Origin: Sphingomonas sp.
GTDB taxonomy: Bacteria > Pseudomonadota > Alphaproteobacteria > Sphingomonadales > Sphingomonadaceae
DNA length: 6,183 nucleotides
Assembly (NCBI GenBank): GCA_021154945.1
Contig: JAJNQF010000172.1
Location: 1-6,183 of the forward strand
Direction: 5' to 3'
The notes beneath the pieces were generated by a model. That model saw only the letters and a list, made by a program, of their open reading frames with translations, searched no databases and was not told the DNA's origin. Of the stretch, positions 1 to 6,183 are shown in pieces. Made by a program: the position numbers and the translations under genes. The first letter of the stretch is position 1, and each line of letters begins with the position of its first letter.

Positions 1-1
1 C

Positions 2-2020
2 CTGGAGGACACCTACCTCCCCGCCTTCCGCGCGGCGCTGGTCGACGGACGCGCGGCATCGGTGATGTGCGCCTACAACCGCATCGACGGTCAGCCCGCC
101 TGCGCCAGCGATCTGTTGTTGAAGGAGCATCTGCGCGAGGCGTGGGGCTTCAAGGGCTATGTCGTGTCCGACTGCGATGCGGTGAAGGACATCGCCGACA
201 ACCATAAATATGCGCCCGACAGCGCCGCCGCGGTCGCCGCTGCGATACGTGCGGGCGTCGACAACGAGTGCAACGGCGAAACCTTGGGCGACACCGCCGG
301 CCTGGACACCCGGTATCGCGAGGCACTCAGTCGCGATCTGATCACCGAGGCGGACGTCGACCGGAGCCTCGTCCGCCTGTTCGCCGCACGCTACCGGACC
401 GGCGATCTGCCCGGACTTACCGGCGCACCCAAAGCGCTACCGACCAGCGTGGTCGGTGCTCCCGAGCATCGGCGGCTGGCACTGGCTGCGGCCGAGCGAT
501 CGATGGTGCTGCTCAAGAACGACGGCATCCTGCCGCTGAAGCCCGGCGTGAAGCTCGCCGTGATCGGCCCGCTCGGCGATGCCACGCGCGTGCTGCGCGG
601 CAATTACTCGTCGCCGCTGTCGGGCCGGCCTGTGTCGGTGCTGGAGGGGCTGAAAACCGCGCTCGGTGCCAGCCAGGTCACGCTCGTGCCGTTCGGGGAG
701 TCCGTCACGGACGGTGACCGCGTGCCAACGTCCGCGCTGCTCACGCCCGACGGCAAGCCCGGCCTGCTCGCGCGCTACTATAATCCGACGACGCCGATGC
801 CCGCCCAATACGCACCTGGAACGCGCGAGAAACTGGTCGCCGCGGCCAAGTATCAGACACAGCCGGTGGTCACCCGCATCGAGCCCGACGTCGGCGACCG
901 CAATCTCGATCTCGCGCGGGTGGCCGACGTCCACCGCACCGAATGGACCGGCTTCCTAGTGCCCCCCGAAAGCGGCACCTACCGCGTCGGGCTGTCGGGT
1001 TCAGGCGGGACGCTGACGCTCGACGGCAAGATGATCTCCGACCGGCGCAAGGCACGCTGGAACGACCTCCCCGGTATGGCCACGCTGAAACTCGAAGGCG
1101 GCAGGCGTTATGCGATCCGCGCCGAGGGCAGCGGGGTCGACTTGGTGTGGAAGCGCGTGTCAGATGCGCCATCGGCCGAACTTCGTCGCGCGGCGGCCGC
1201 CGCCGACGTGCTGGTCGCGGTCGTCGGTCTCACCTCGGACCTCGAAGCGGAGGAGACCGGCGTGACGGTGCCGGGCTTCTCGGGCGGCGACAAGACCACG
1301 CTGGATCTGCCCGCGGACCAGATTGCGATGCTCGAACAGGCCAAGGCCAGCGGCAAGCCGATCGTGCTGGTCGCGATGAACGGCAGCCCGATCAACCTCG
1401 CCTGGGCGAAGGACAACGCCGCCGCGGTGCTGGAGGCCTGGTATCCGGGCGAGACCGGCGGCACGGCTGCGGCCAACATCATCACCGGCCGCACCAACCC
1501 GTCGGGCCGCCTGCCGCTCACCTTCTACCGCAGCGTCGCGGACCTGCCGCCGTTCGGCGACTACGCGATGAAGGGCCGCACCTATCGCTACTTTGCGGGC
1601 ACGCCGGTCTATTCGTTCGGCCACGGGCTCAGCTACACGCGGTTCGGCTATACGACGCCGACCGTGACGCCCGCACGCGGCGGCGCCGAGGCCGGCATCC
1701 GTGTCACCACGCGACTGACCAACCAGGGCGATCGGCCGGGCGAAGAGGTGGCGCAGCTTTACCTGAATTTCCCGGATCGGCCGGGCACGCCGCGGATCGC
1801 ACTGCGCGGCTTCCAGCGTGCCGCGCTCCGTCCCGGTGAGGCCCGCACCGTCACCTTCGACCTGTCGCCGCGCGATCTGAGTTCGGTGGCCGTCGATGGC
1901 ACGCGTTCGGTCGCGGCGGGCAGCTACCGCGTCACCGTGGGCTCGGGCCAGCCGGGAACCGGCGCGCCGGTCCAATCCGCACGCTTCACCGCCCGCCCGT
2001 CGAAGGAATTGCCGAAGTGA
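2..2020 (+). CDS. GH3 beta-glycosidase with PA14 insert (beta-glucosidase/beta-xylosidase type), 5'-truncated by window edge
   Basis: Glycoside hydrolase family 3 enzyme, expected to release terminal beta-linked glucose or xylose from oligosaccharides, probably in the periplasm or outside the cell. The frame is open from base 2, so the gene starts upstream; the GTG at 62 is an internal Val in SVMCAYN, not a start. Visible residues number 672. Residues 1 to about 130 are the end of the (beta/alpha)8 barrel, with VMCAYNRIDGQPAC and VVSDCDAV; the Asp of SDC (codon 170-172, visible residue 57) is the expected nucleophile. The alpha/beta sandwich begins near ERSMVLLKNDGILPL. It is interrupted by a PA14 domain (about 254-388, from GLLARYYN) and resumes with AADVLVAVVG. 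The EAEETG cluster (1244-1261) lies where the acid/base Glu is expected; which Glu serves is unclear. YSFGHGLSYTRF precedes a fibronectin-III-like domain (about 560-655). Relatives with PA14 run to roughly 850 residues, so about 200 are missing. The family call is firm; glucosidase versus xylosidase is open. Confidence 0.95.
   Translation: MEDTYLPAFRAALVDGRAASVMCAYNRIDGQPACASDLLLKEHLREAWGFKGYVVSDCDAVKDIADNHKYAPDSAAAVAAAIRAGVDNECNGETLGDTAGLDTRYREALSRDLITEADVDRSLVRLFAARYRTGDLPGLTGAPKALPTSVVGAPEHRRLALAAAERSMVLLKNDGILPLKPGVKLAVIGPLGDATRVLRGNYSSPLSGRPVSVLEGLKTALGASQVTLVPFGESVTDGDRVPTSALLTPDGKPGLLARYYNPTTPMPAQYAPGTREKLVAAAKYQTQPVVTRIEPDVGDRNLDLARVADVHRTEWTGFLVPPESGTYRVGLSGSGGTLTLDGKMISDRRKARWNDLPGMATLKLEGGRRYAIRAEGSGVDLVWKRVSDAPSAELRRAAAAADVLVAVVGLTSDLEAEETGVTVPGFSGGDKTTLDLPADQIAMLEQAKASGKPIVLVAMNGSPINLAWAKDNAAAVLEAWYPGETGGTAAANIITGRTNPSGRLPLTFYRSVADLPPFGDYAMKGRTYRYFAGTPVYSFGHGLSYTRFGYTTPTVTPARGGAEAGIRVTTRLTNQGDRPGEEVAQLYLNFPDRPGTPRIALRGFQRAALRPGEARTVTFDLSPRDLSSVAVDGTRSVAAGSYRVTVGSGQPGTGAPVQSARFTARPSKELPK
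2003..2007 (+). promoter_or_regulatory. Ribosome binding site for the GH27 gene
   Basis: AAGGA lies inside the last codons of the GH3 gene, nine bases ahead of the GTG at 2017. This spacing supports GTG 2017 as the start rather than the in-frame ATG codons at 2035 and 2038. Only the GTG start keeps the basic Lys-Arg n-region of the signal peptide. Confidence 0.7.
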
Positions 2021-3930
2021 AGCGCACCCCCTTAATGATGATCGGCGTGGCGCTGGCCGCCTTGTGCGGTCCGCTTGCAGCCGCGACAGCCGCCGCCGAC
2101 CCACTGACGCCTACCGGCAAATGGAGCGCCAACACCGACGGCTCCGCGCCGGTGCCGCCGATGGGCTGGAACTCGTGGAACGCCTTCAACAGCGACGTCG
2201 ACGAGGAGAAGGTGCTCGCCTCCGCACAGGCGCTGGTCGATACCAAGCTGCGCGACATCGGCTATCGCTACGTCAACATCGACGATGGCTGGTGGCTCAA
2301 GCGTCGCCAGCCCGACGGGAGGTTGCTGATCCGCACCAGCCATTTCCCGTCGGCTGCGACCGGCGCGAACACCAGCTTCCGCCCGCTCACCGACCGGCTG
2401 CACGCGATGGGGCTGAAGGCCGGCATCTATTCCGACATCGGCCGCAACAGCTGCGGCCAGATCTACACCCCCGATTTCAAGAACCAGCCCGAAGGCAGCG
2501 TCGCGGAACGCGAGGTCGGGCTGTACGGCCATGTCGACCAGGACATTCGGTTGTTCTTCGCCGAATGGAATTTCGATTTCATCAAGGTCGATGGCTGCGG
2601 CGCACGCGGCCTGCCGGCGGATGCACCGCGGGTGAAGTCGGGTCTCTATCGCGCGCTGACACCGCTGGTCGACATGCAGTCGCTCGGCGGATCGGACGTG
2701 GCGGGCATCCGTGGCCTCTACGAACAGGTCCACACCGCGCTGCACACGCACGCTGGCGACCGCCCCTACGTCTATTCGCTGTGTCTCTGGGGCGCGGGCG
2801 ACGTACGCGCCTGGGGCAAGGACGTCGGCAATACCTCGCGCACCAGCGACGATATCCAGCCGGTCTGGCCGCGGATGCTCACCAACCTCGACACCGTCAC
2901 GCACCGCGCGCTCTATGCGCATCCCGGATCGTGGAACGACCCCGACATGCTGTTCGTCGGCACCGGCGATTTCGACGCGGCGCATCTGACCGAGGCGCGG
3001 TCGCACTTCTCGCTATGGGCGATGGTCAATTCGCCGCTGATCATCGGCTACGACCTGCGCAAACTGACGCCGGAAGTGCTCGCGATCTTCGGCAATGCGG
3101 ACATCGTCGCGCTGAACCAGGATCCGGCCGGCAACCAGGCGGTGCTCGCCTATGATTCCGGCGAGGTGCAGACCTTCGTCAAGACGCTCGCCGACGGCAG
3201 CAAGGGCGTCGCGCTGTTCAACCGTACCGCCTCGCCCGCCAAGGCCGTGCTGACCGCTGAGCAACTCAAGATGCTGCCGACCGCCGACGTGCGGTTGAAG
3301 GACCTCTGGACCAAGAAGGACCAGAGCTTTCGGAAGGAGGTAGCGGTGACGCTCGCGCCGCACGAAACGCTGATCTTCCGCGCGACCGGCACGCGGCGCC
3401 TGCCGGGCGGGCTGTACCTTTCGGAGCAGACCGGCCGCGTCAATCCGGCCGCCGACGGAGTGGTCGTGCCACAGCCCGATCCGACGATCTACCAGTCGAT
3501 CACGCCGTGGACCGGCACGCGAGGTCCCGGCGAACACCCGCAATATGGCGGCTGGGGCGGCGCCGAAGCCGACCGCGCACCGTATGGCAAACTGATGCGG
3601 GTAGCAGGCGCCGACTTCGACACGGGGATCGGCGTCCTGGCGAACTCCCGACTCGAAGTCCGCAACCAGGGTTACGCGCGGTTCGCGGCCAAGGTCGGCA
3701 TCAACGATTCCGGCCAGCCGCGCTCGGGCACGACGGTGTTCGAGGTATGGGGCGACGGTCGCCTGCTCGCCAAGTCGCGGCCGATGGAATTTGGAGAGGC
3801 GGCGGTGCCGCTGGAGGCGAAGGTGGCGGGCGTGCGGATCGTGGAGTTGGTGGCGCGGGGGAGTGGTGCGACGGTAAATACCGGCACGCCGCAACCTGCA
3901 ACATGGGCGGACGCCGCGCTCTACAAATAG
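2017..3930 (+). CDS. Secreted GH27 alpha-galactosidase-like enzyme with C-terminal NPCBM module
   Basis: GH27 enzyme, expected to cleave terminal alpha-galactose (some members cleave beta-L-arabinopyranose) with retention. It has 637 residues. The GTG start overlaps the GH3 stop as GTGA and follows AAGGA. Residues 1 to about 27 form a signal peptide (basic KR, hydrophobic core, ATAAADP near the cleavage site). The barrel opens with PPMGWNSWN (Met49) and has NIDDGWW (Asp89-Asp90), GIYSDIG, and FIKVDGC, whose Asp192 is the expected nucleophile. RTSDDI supplies the likely acid/base, Asp279, and WNDPDML (306-312) is a further family hallmark. A beta-sandwich follows at about 380-458. From about 465 to the end is an NPCBM domain (GGLYLSE, DTGIGVLANSRLEV, GWG), a carbohydrate-binding module. 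Oddities: SLCLWG has Leu257 where classic members carry Glu or Gln, and SRTSDD has Ser274 where Trp is usual. Substrate is therefore less certain than family. Confidence 0.94.
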   Translation: MKRTPLMMIGVALAALCGPLAAATAAADPLTPTGKWSANTDGSAPVPPMGWNSWNAFNSDVDEEKVLASAQALVDTKLRDIGYRYVNIDDGWWLKRRQPDGRLLIRTSHFPSAATGANTSFRPLTDRLHAMGLKAGIYSDIGRNSCGQIYTPDFKNQPEGSVAEREVGLYGHVDQDIRLFFAEWNFDFIKVDGCGARGLPADAPRVKSGLYRALTPLVDMQSLGGSDVAGIRGLYEQVHTALHTHAGDRPYVYSLCLWGAGDVRAWGKDVGNTSRTSDDIQPVWPRMLTNLDTVTHRALYAHPGSWNDPDMLFVGTGDFDAAHLTEARSHFSLWAMVNSPLIIGYDLRKLTPEVLAIFGNADIVALNQDPAGNQAVLAYDSGEVQTFVKTLADGSKGVALFNRTASPAKAVLTAEQLKMLPTADVRLKDLWTKKDQSFRKEVAVTLAPHETLIFRATGTRRLPGGLYLSEQTGRVNPAADGVVVPQPDPTIYQSITPWTGTRGPGEHPQYGGWGGAEADRAPYGKLMRVAGADFDTGIGVLANSRLEVRNQGYARFAAKVGINDSGQPRSGTTVFEVWGDGRLLAKSRPMEFGEAAVPLEAKVAGVRIVELVARGSGATVNTGTPQPATWADAALYK

Positions 3931-3960
3931 GGACGGGGGAGGCCGCCCCCTCCCCCGTTC
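3931..3960 (+). terminator. Strong GC hairpin after the GH27 stop codon, probable terminator
   Basis: The hairpin begins on the base after the TAG stop. Bases 3933-3942 pair perfectly with 3949-3958 (ten pairs, core GGGGGAGG with CCTCCCCC). A G-U pair (3932/3959) and a G-C pair (3931/3960) lengthen it to twelve. The loop is CCGCCC (3943-3948). No T-run follows, so it is not a textbook intrinsic terminator; it may pause polymerase, protect the mRNA 3' end or act with Rho. Its right arm shares bases 3955-3960 with the adjoining repeat unit. The stem can also form in the opposite transcript, so it may serve both converging operons. Confidence 0.7.
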
Positions 3961-3983
3961 GCCCTTAGCGTAGTCGAAGGGCC
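3955..3983 (+). repeat. Short dispersed-type palindromic repeat, left copy
   Basis: A 29-base unit beginning CCGTTCG and containing AGTCGAAG. Bases 3961-3966 (GCCCTT) pair with 3977-3982 (AAGGGC), giving a perfect 6-bp stem around a 10-base loop. It matches the reverse complement of 4015-4043 at 23 of 29 positions. From memory, units of this form are very common between genes in sphingomonads; this window alone shows only two copies. Confidence 0.75.
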
Positions 3984-4014
3984 CCTCTCCACATGTGTAA
4001 CACCCGTTGAGAGC

Positions 4015-4043
4015 GGTGCTTCGACTTCGCTCAGCACGAACGG
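4015..4043 (-). repeat. Short dispersed-type palindromic repeat, right copy (inverted)
   Basis: Read on the - strand it begins CCGTTCGTGCTGAGCG and ends GTCGAAGCACC. It has its own stem, GTGCT with AGCAC (5 bp). Six positions differ from the left copy. Four of these are two compensating base-pair changes in the stem: C-G becomes T-A, and C-G becomes G-C. It ends 18 bases from the GH43 stop codon. Confidence 0.75.
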
Positions 4044-4061
4044 AAGGGTTTGAAAACGACG

Positions 4062-5627
4062 CTAACGTACCCGCTCCGGCTTGGCCGGCAGCAAGGCCGA
4101 CAGCGTGAACCGGTCGACGTCCATCCACCCCGAACTAGCCGTCGGCGCATAGCAGAACAGCGCGAGTTGCTCGCCCTGGAACGTCCCCGTCCGCCACGCG
4201 AACGCAAGCGGGAAGTCGCCGCCCAGACCAGTCCAGCGCCGCCCGTCCACACTATACGCCACCCGCGCAATATCGGTCGTGAAGTCCATATCGGTCCGCA
4301 ACCACAGCGCCTCCGCCCGAGGCAACGGCGCAGTGGCGCGAACCTCGGTCCGCGCACCATCGACCGTATCTTCGGTCACCTCCATCGCCAGCGTCGCCTT
4401 GCCAACTGCCGCGCCCTGCACCGTGATATTCCCGCTGAACTGCCCAAACGTCCCGAACCCGCAACGATCCCCCGGCGCCAGATGGCGAATGTCCAGCTTC
4501 ACCTCGCCTCGGCTCGCAGGCCCCTGCCCCTTCTGCACCAGCGTATTGCGCGCGCTCCAGAACCCGGCCGCGACCGTCGGCTTCAACCGCAACCAGCCCG
4601 GCCGCTCGGTCAGCGACCAGCGCGAAGGCTCGGGATTGTGGTTCCACTGCCACTGCAATCCGAGCGTCGGCTTCCCGAAATCGTCCGACGTCGCCGGTTC
4701 CGCGAACGCCCCACCCAAGATCGGCTTCACCGCACGCCGCGGCACGCGACCGGGTGCCTCGCGCGTGCCCCATACCGGCCAGTCGTCCTGCCAGAACACC
4801 GGGCTGAGGTTCGTCATTCGCCCGATCGCGCCGCTATCCTCCATCACGAAGCCGAACCAGCGGCCATCGGGCAGGTCGACCAGCGCACCCTGATGCCCGC
4901 CGGTCTTGTCGTCGATCTGGTCGCGCGTTTCCCACGGCCCGAACAGGCTGCGCGACCGCGACACGCTCAGCGCAAGCCGCGGCGGCAGCGCGTTGAACAT
5001 GTAATAATACGAACCGCGCCGGATGATCTTCGACCCCTCCGCACCCTTGATGTAATGGACCTTCTGCGACGCGGTGACGTGCGCCAGATCCTTGTCCAGC
5101 GTCAGCAGCGTGATCGTGCCGTCCGCGGTACTCGCGGTCGCCAGATACGCGCGCCCATCCGGCTCGATGAACAGCCCCGGATCGAACGCCTCGCGCTCCA
5201 GTTCGTGATAGCGCCACGGCCCGCGCACGTCCTTCGCGTACCAGATCCGCGTCTTCTGCCCGACCGGCGTATTGGCCAGGTAATAGGTGCCAGCGTGGTA
5301 GCGTAACGAGGAGGCGTAGAGCCCGTGCCGGTACGCGTTGCCGCCCTTCAGATCATATTCGGGCTTGCCCTCCAGCCGATCGACGAGATGCGACGCGAGC
5401 GTCCAGTTCACCAGATCGCGGCTATGCAGGATCGTGATCCCGGGCGTGTTCGCGAACGTCGTGGTCGCGAAATAATAGTCGCTGCCGACGCGGATGATGT
5501 CGGGGTCAGGATAATCCGCGAACAGCACCGGGTTGCGGAACGTCCCGTCGCCCTGATCCGATCGCCACACCTGCGCCGACGCGGCGGTCGCCATCAGCCC
5601 CAACGCGATTGCCAACCCGACCCTCAC
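4062..5627 (-). CDS. Secreted GH43 beta-xylosidase/alpha-L-arabinofuranosidase-like enzyme
   Basis: GH43 enzyme of 521 residues, expected to release terminal xylose or arabinofuranose from hemicellulose by the inverting mechanism. The GTG start at 5627 overlaps the esterase stop as GTGA. Residues 1-18 are a signal peptide ending ATAASA before Gln19, so export to periplasm or beyond is likely. The five-bladed beta-propeller covers about 28-305. Expected catalytic residues are all visible: base Asp41 in YPDPDI, pKa-tuning Asp149 in FDPGLF, and acid Glu197 in GAEGSK. HSRDLVNW (68-75) is typical of the family, and HQGALVD (245-251) probably contains the active-site His. From about 315 (DDFGKPTLGLQWQWNHNP) a C-terminal concanavalin-like beta-sandwich runs to the end, as in two-domain GH43 xylosidases. 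No strong Shine-Dalgarno precedes the GTG, so translation probably depends on coupling to the esterase. Family and fold are firm; xylosidase versus arabinofuranosidase is not settled. Confidence 0.94.
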   Translation of the reverse strand: MRVGLAIALGLMATAASAQVWRSDQGDGTFRNPVLFADYPDPDIIRVGSDYYFATTTFANTPGITILHSRDLVNWTLASHLVDRLEGKPEYDLKGGNAYRHGLYASSLRYHAGTYYLANTPVGQKTRIWYAKDVRGPWRYHELEREAFDPGLFIEPDGRAYLATASTADGTITLLTLDKDLAHVTASQKVHYIKGAEGSKIIRRGSYYYMFNALPPRLALSVSRSRSLFGPWETRDQIDDKTGGHQGALVDLPDGRWFGFVMEDSGAIGRMTNLSPVFWQDDWPVWGTREAPGRVPRRAVKPILGGAFAEPATSDDFGKPTLGLQWQWNHNPEPSRWSLTERPGWLRLKPTVAAGFWSARNTLVQKGQGPASRGEVKLDIRHLAPGDRCGFGTFGQFSGNITVQGAAVGKATLAMEVTEDTVDGARTEVRATAPLPRAEALWLRTDMDFTTDIARVAYSVDGRRWTGLGGDFPLAFAWRTGTFQGEQLALFCYAPTASSGWMDVDRFTLSALLPAKPERVR

Positions 5628-6183
5628 TTGCCGAACGCCAAAGCGCGCGAGAAGAACGGCATCATCTTGTCCTGCACGCGCCCGGCGACGCCACTGGTAT
5701 GATCGCCCGGATACACCTCGAAGCTGTTCGCGATCCCGTAGCTGTCCAACGCTGTGTGGAGCTTGCCGGCATCGTCCTTCAACCCGTCGCGATCACCGAC
5801 GTCGATCCCGATCGCCGCATAGCGTCGCATATTGCCGACATACTGATCGAGCATCGCCAGCGGCGCATTGGCCGCCCAACGCGCCATGACGTCGGGCTGC
5901 GGCACGCCATCCTTGACCGGCAAATCGAGATACAACGGCGGCGCCTTGGGATTGGGCGACCACGCCGCCGCCGTCGCGAGTTGCGCGCGCTGCCCCCATG
6001 ACAAGGTCGCGCTGTCCGCCGGCGAGCGCAGCGCTCGGATCGCGGTCTCTGTCGCCGCATCCGGCGTGCCGAGCGCACGCGTTGAGAGGCAGCACGGGCT
6101 CATCATGTAGAGAGCGCCGAACGTTTCGGGATGCTTCATGCCGATCCGCGCGGTGCCGTAACCGCCCATCGAATGCCCCGCGA
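5624..6183 (-). CDS. Alpha/beta-hydrolase esterase (esterase D / CE1-like), 5'-truncated by window edge
   Basis: C-terminal 185 residues of a serine esterase; the gene begins beyond the right edge. The first visible residues are A-G-H-S-M-G-G-Y-G, the nucleophile elbow of alpha/beta hydrolases, with catalytic Ser at codon 6170-6172. The Met at 6169 is the elbow Met and not a start. GIDVGDRDGL (visible residues 125-134) holds the likely catalytic Asp (130 or 132). PGDHTSG near the end holds the likely catalytic His (161). The His-to-end spacing and the FFSRAL tail suit esterase D/CE1-like proteins, which include feruloyl and acetyl-xylan esterases; S-formylglutathione hydrolases are more distant relatives. 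It is the upstream gene of a pair with GH43, overlapping by four bases. That context favours hemicellulose deacylation (inference). Any signal peptide and the N-terminal half are not visible, so substrate and location are unknown. Confidence 0.85.
   Translation of the reverse strand, partial: AGHSMGGYGTARIGMKHPETFGALYMMSPCCLSTRALGTPDAATETAIRALRSPADSATLSWGQRAQLATAAAWSPNPKAPPLYLDLPVKDGVPQPDVMARWAANAPLAMLDQYVGNMRRYAAIGIDVGDRDGLKDDAGKLHTALDSYGIANSFEVYPGDHTSGVAGRVQDKMMPFFSRALAFGK

Larger units (their letters stand above)
3955..4043. repeat. Large imperfect inverted repeat between convergent operons
   Basis: The two repeat copies face each other. Symmetry continues inward with CTCTC (3985-3989) against GAGAG (4009-4013), after one mismatch (3984/4014). 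The arms are therefore 35 bases each (3955-3989 and 4009-4043) with 28 matching positions around a 19-base centre (3990-4008). A transcript from either side could form one long hairpin or two small ones. The position between two converging stop codons suggests bidirectional termination or mRNA 3'-end protection. The remaining bases, 4044-4061, show no further signal that I can recognise. Confidence 0.7.

Noticed and set aside
62..64. GTG at 62 as the start of the GH3 gene
   Set aside because: The frame is open to base 2, and GTG encodes the Val of the conserved SVMCAYN motif, so it is internal.
2056..2067. Possible lipoprotein signal (Cys17 in LAALCG) in the GH27 protein
   Set aside because: The residue before Cys is Leu, whereas a lipobox needs Gly, Ala or Ser there. 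The Ala-rich region ending near residue 27 fits an ordinary signal peptidase I site better.
1160..3006. Long open frames on the - strand under the GH3 and GH27 genes (up to 324 codons)
   Set aside because: They are Arg/Ala/His-rich, show no domain motif and run antisense to two clearly recognised enzymes. Long antisense open frames are expected at this GC content.
3990..4008. Promoter or operator in the centre of the inverted repeat (contains ACATGT)
   Set aside because: It lies between two converging stop codons with no gene start downstream on either strand, and a 6-base palindrome can occur by chance.
3013..4128. 371-codon - strand frame covering the GH27 3' end and the intergenic repeats
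   Set aside because: It is antisense to a firm NPCBM domain and reads through the hairpin and both repeat copies; no family motif is present.
4050..5306. 418-codon + strand frame opposite the GH43 gene
   Set aside because: It is a shadow of the GH43 gene, which has a signal peptide and all three catalytic residues; the + strand product is low-complexity and Arg/Pro-rich.
6167..6169. ATG (- strand) as the start of the esterase
   Set aside because: It is the Met of the GHSMGG nucleophile elbow. The catalytic Ser lies upstream of it, so the true start is beyond the window.

Overview
The window is GC-rich and almost entirely coding. Its codon use, Ala/Arg-rich proteins and a characteristic short intergenic repeat (core AGTCGAAG) point to an alphaproteobacterium, most likely a sphingomonad (Sphingomonas or a relative). 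That assignment rests on recall of similar sequences, not on a search. No rRNA, tRNA, CRISPR array, transposase or phage gene is visible.

Layout: two short operons for plant-polysaccharide breakdown face each other. On the + strand, the 3' two-thirds of a glycoside hydrolase family 3 (GH3) enzyme with a PA14 insert (2-2020) overlaps by four bases (GTGA) a complete secreted GH27 alpha-galactosidase-like enzyme with a C-terminal NPCBM carbohydrate-binding module (2017-3930). On the - strand, read from the right edge, the 3' part of an alpha/beta-hydrolase esterase (5624-6183) overlaps, again by GTGA, a complete secreted GH43 beta-xylosidase/alpha-L-arabinofuranosidase-like enzyme (4062-5627). 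The two operons converge on a 131-base intergenic region (3931-4061). It holds a very strong GC hairpin right after the GH27 stop codon and a pair of inverted copies of the repeat, forming a large imperfect palindrome. Both operon starts, and so any promoters and operators, lie outside the window.

How the genes work together (inference): the esterase could remove acyl groups from hemicellulose side chains, GH43 could remove arabinose or xylose, GH27 terminal alpha-galactose (or beta-L-arabinopyranose), and GH3 could cleave the released beta-linked xylo- or gluco-oligosaccharides. The set fits a decorated hemicellulose such as arabinoxylan, xyloglucan or a galactose-bearing glycan. The exact substrate cannot be fixed from this window.

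Nothing here is a clearly new system. The points most worth a second look are the repeat pair, whose differences compensate within its hairpin stems; the altered active-site residues of the GH27 enzyme; and the identical four-base gene overlaps in both operons.
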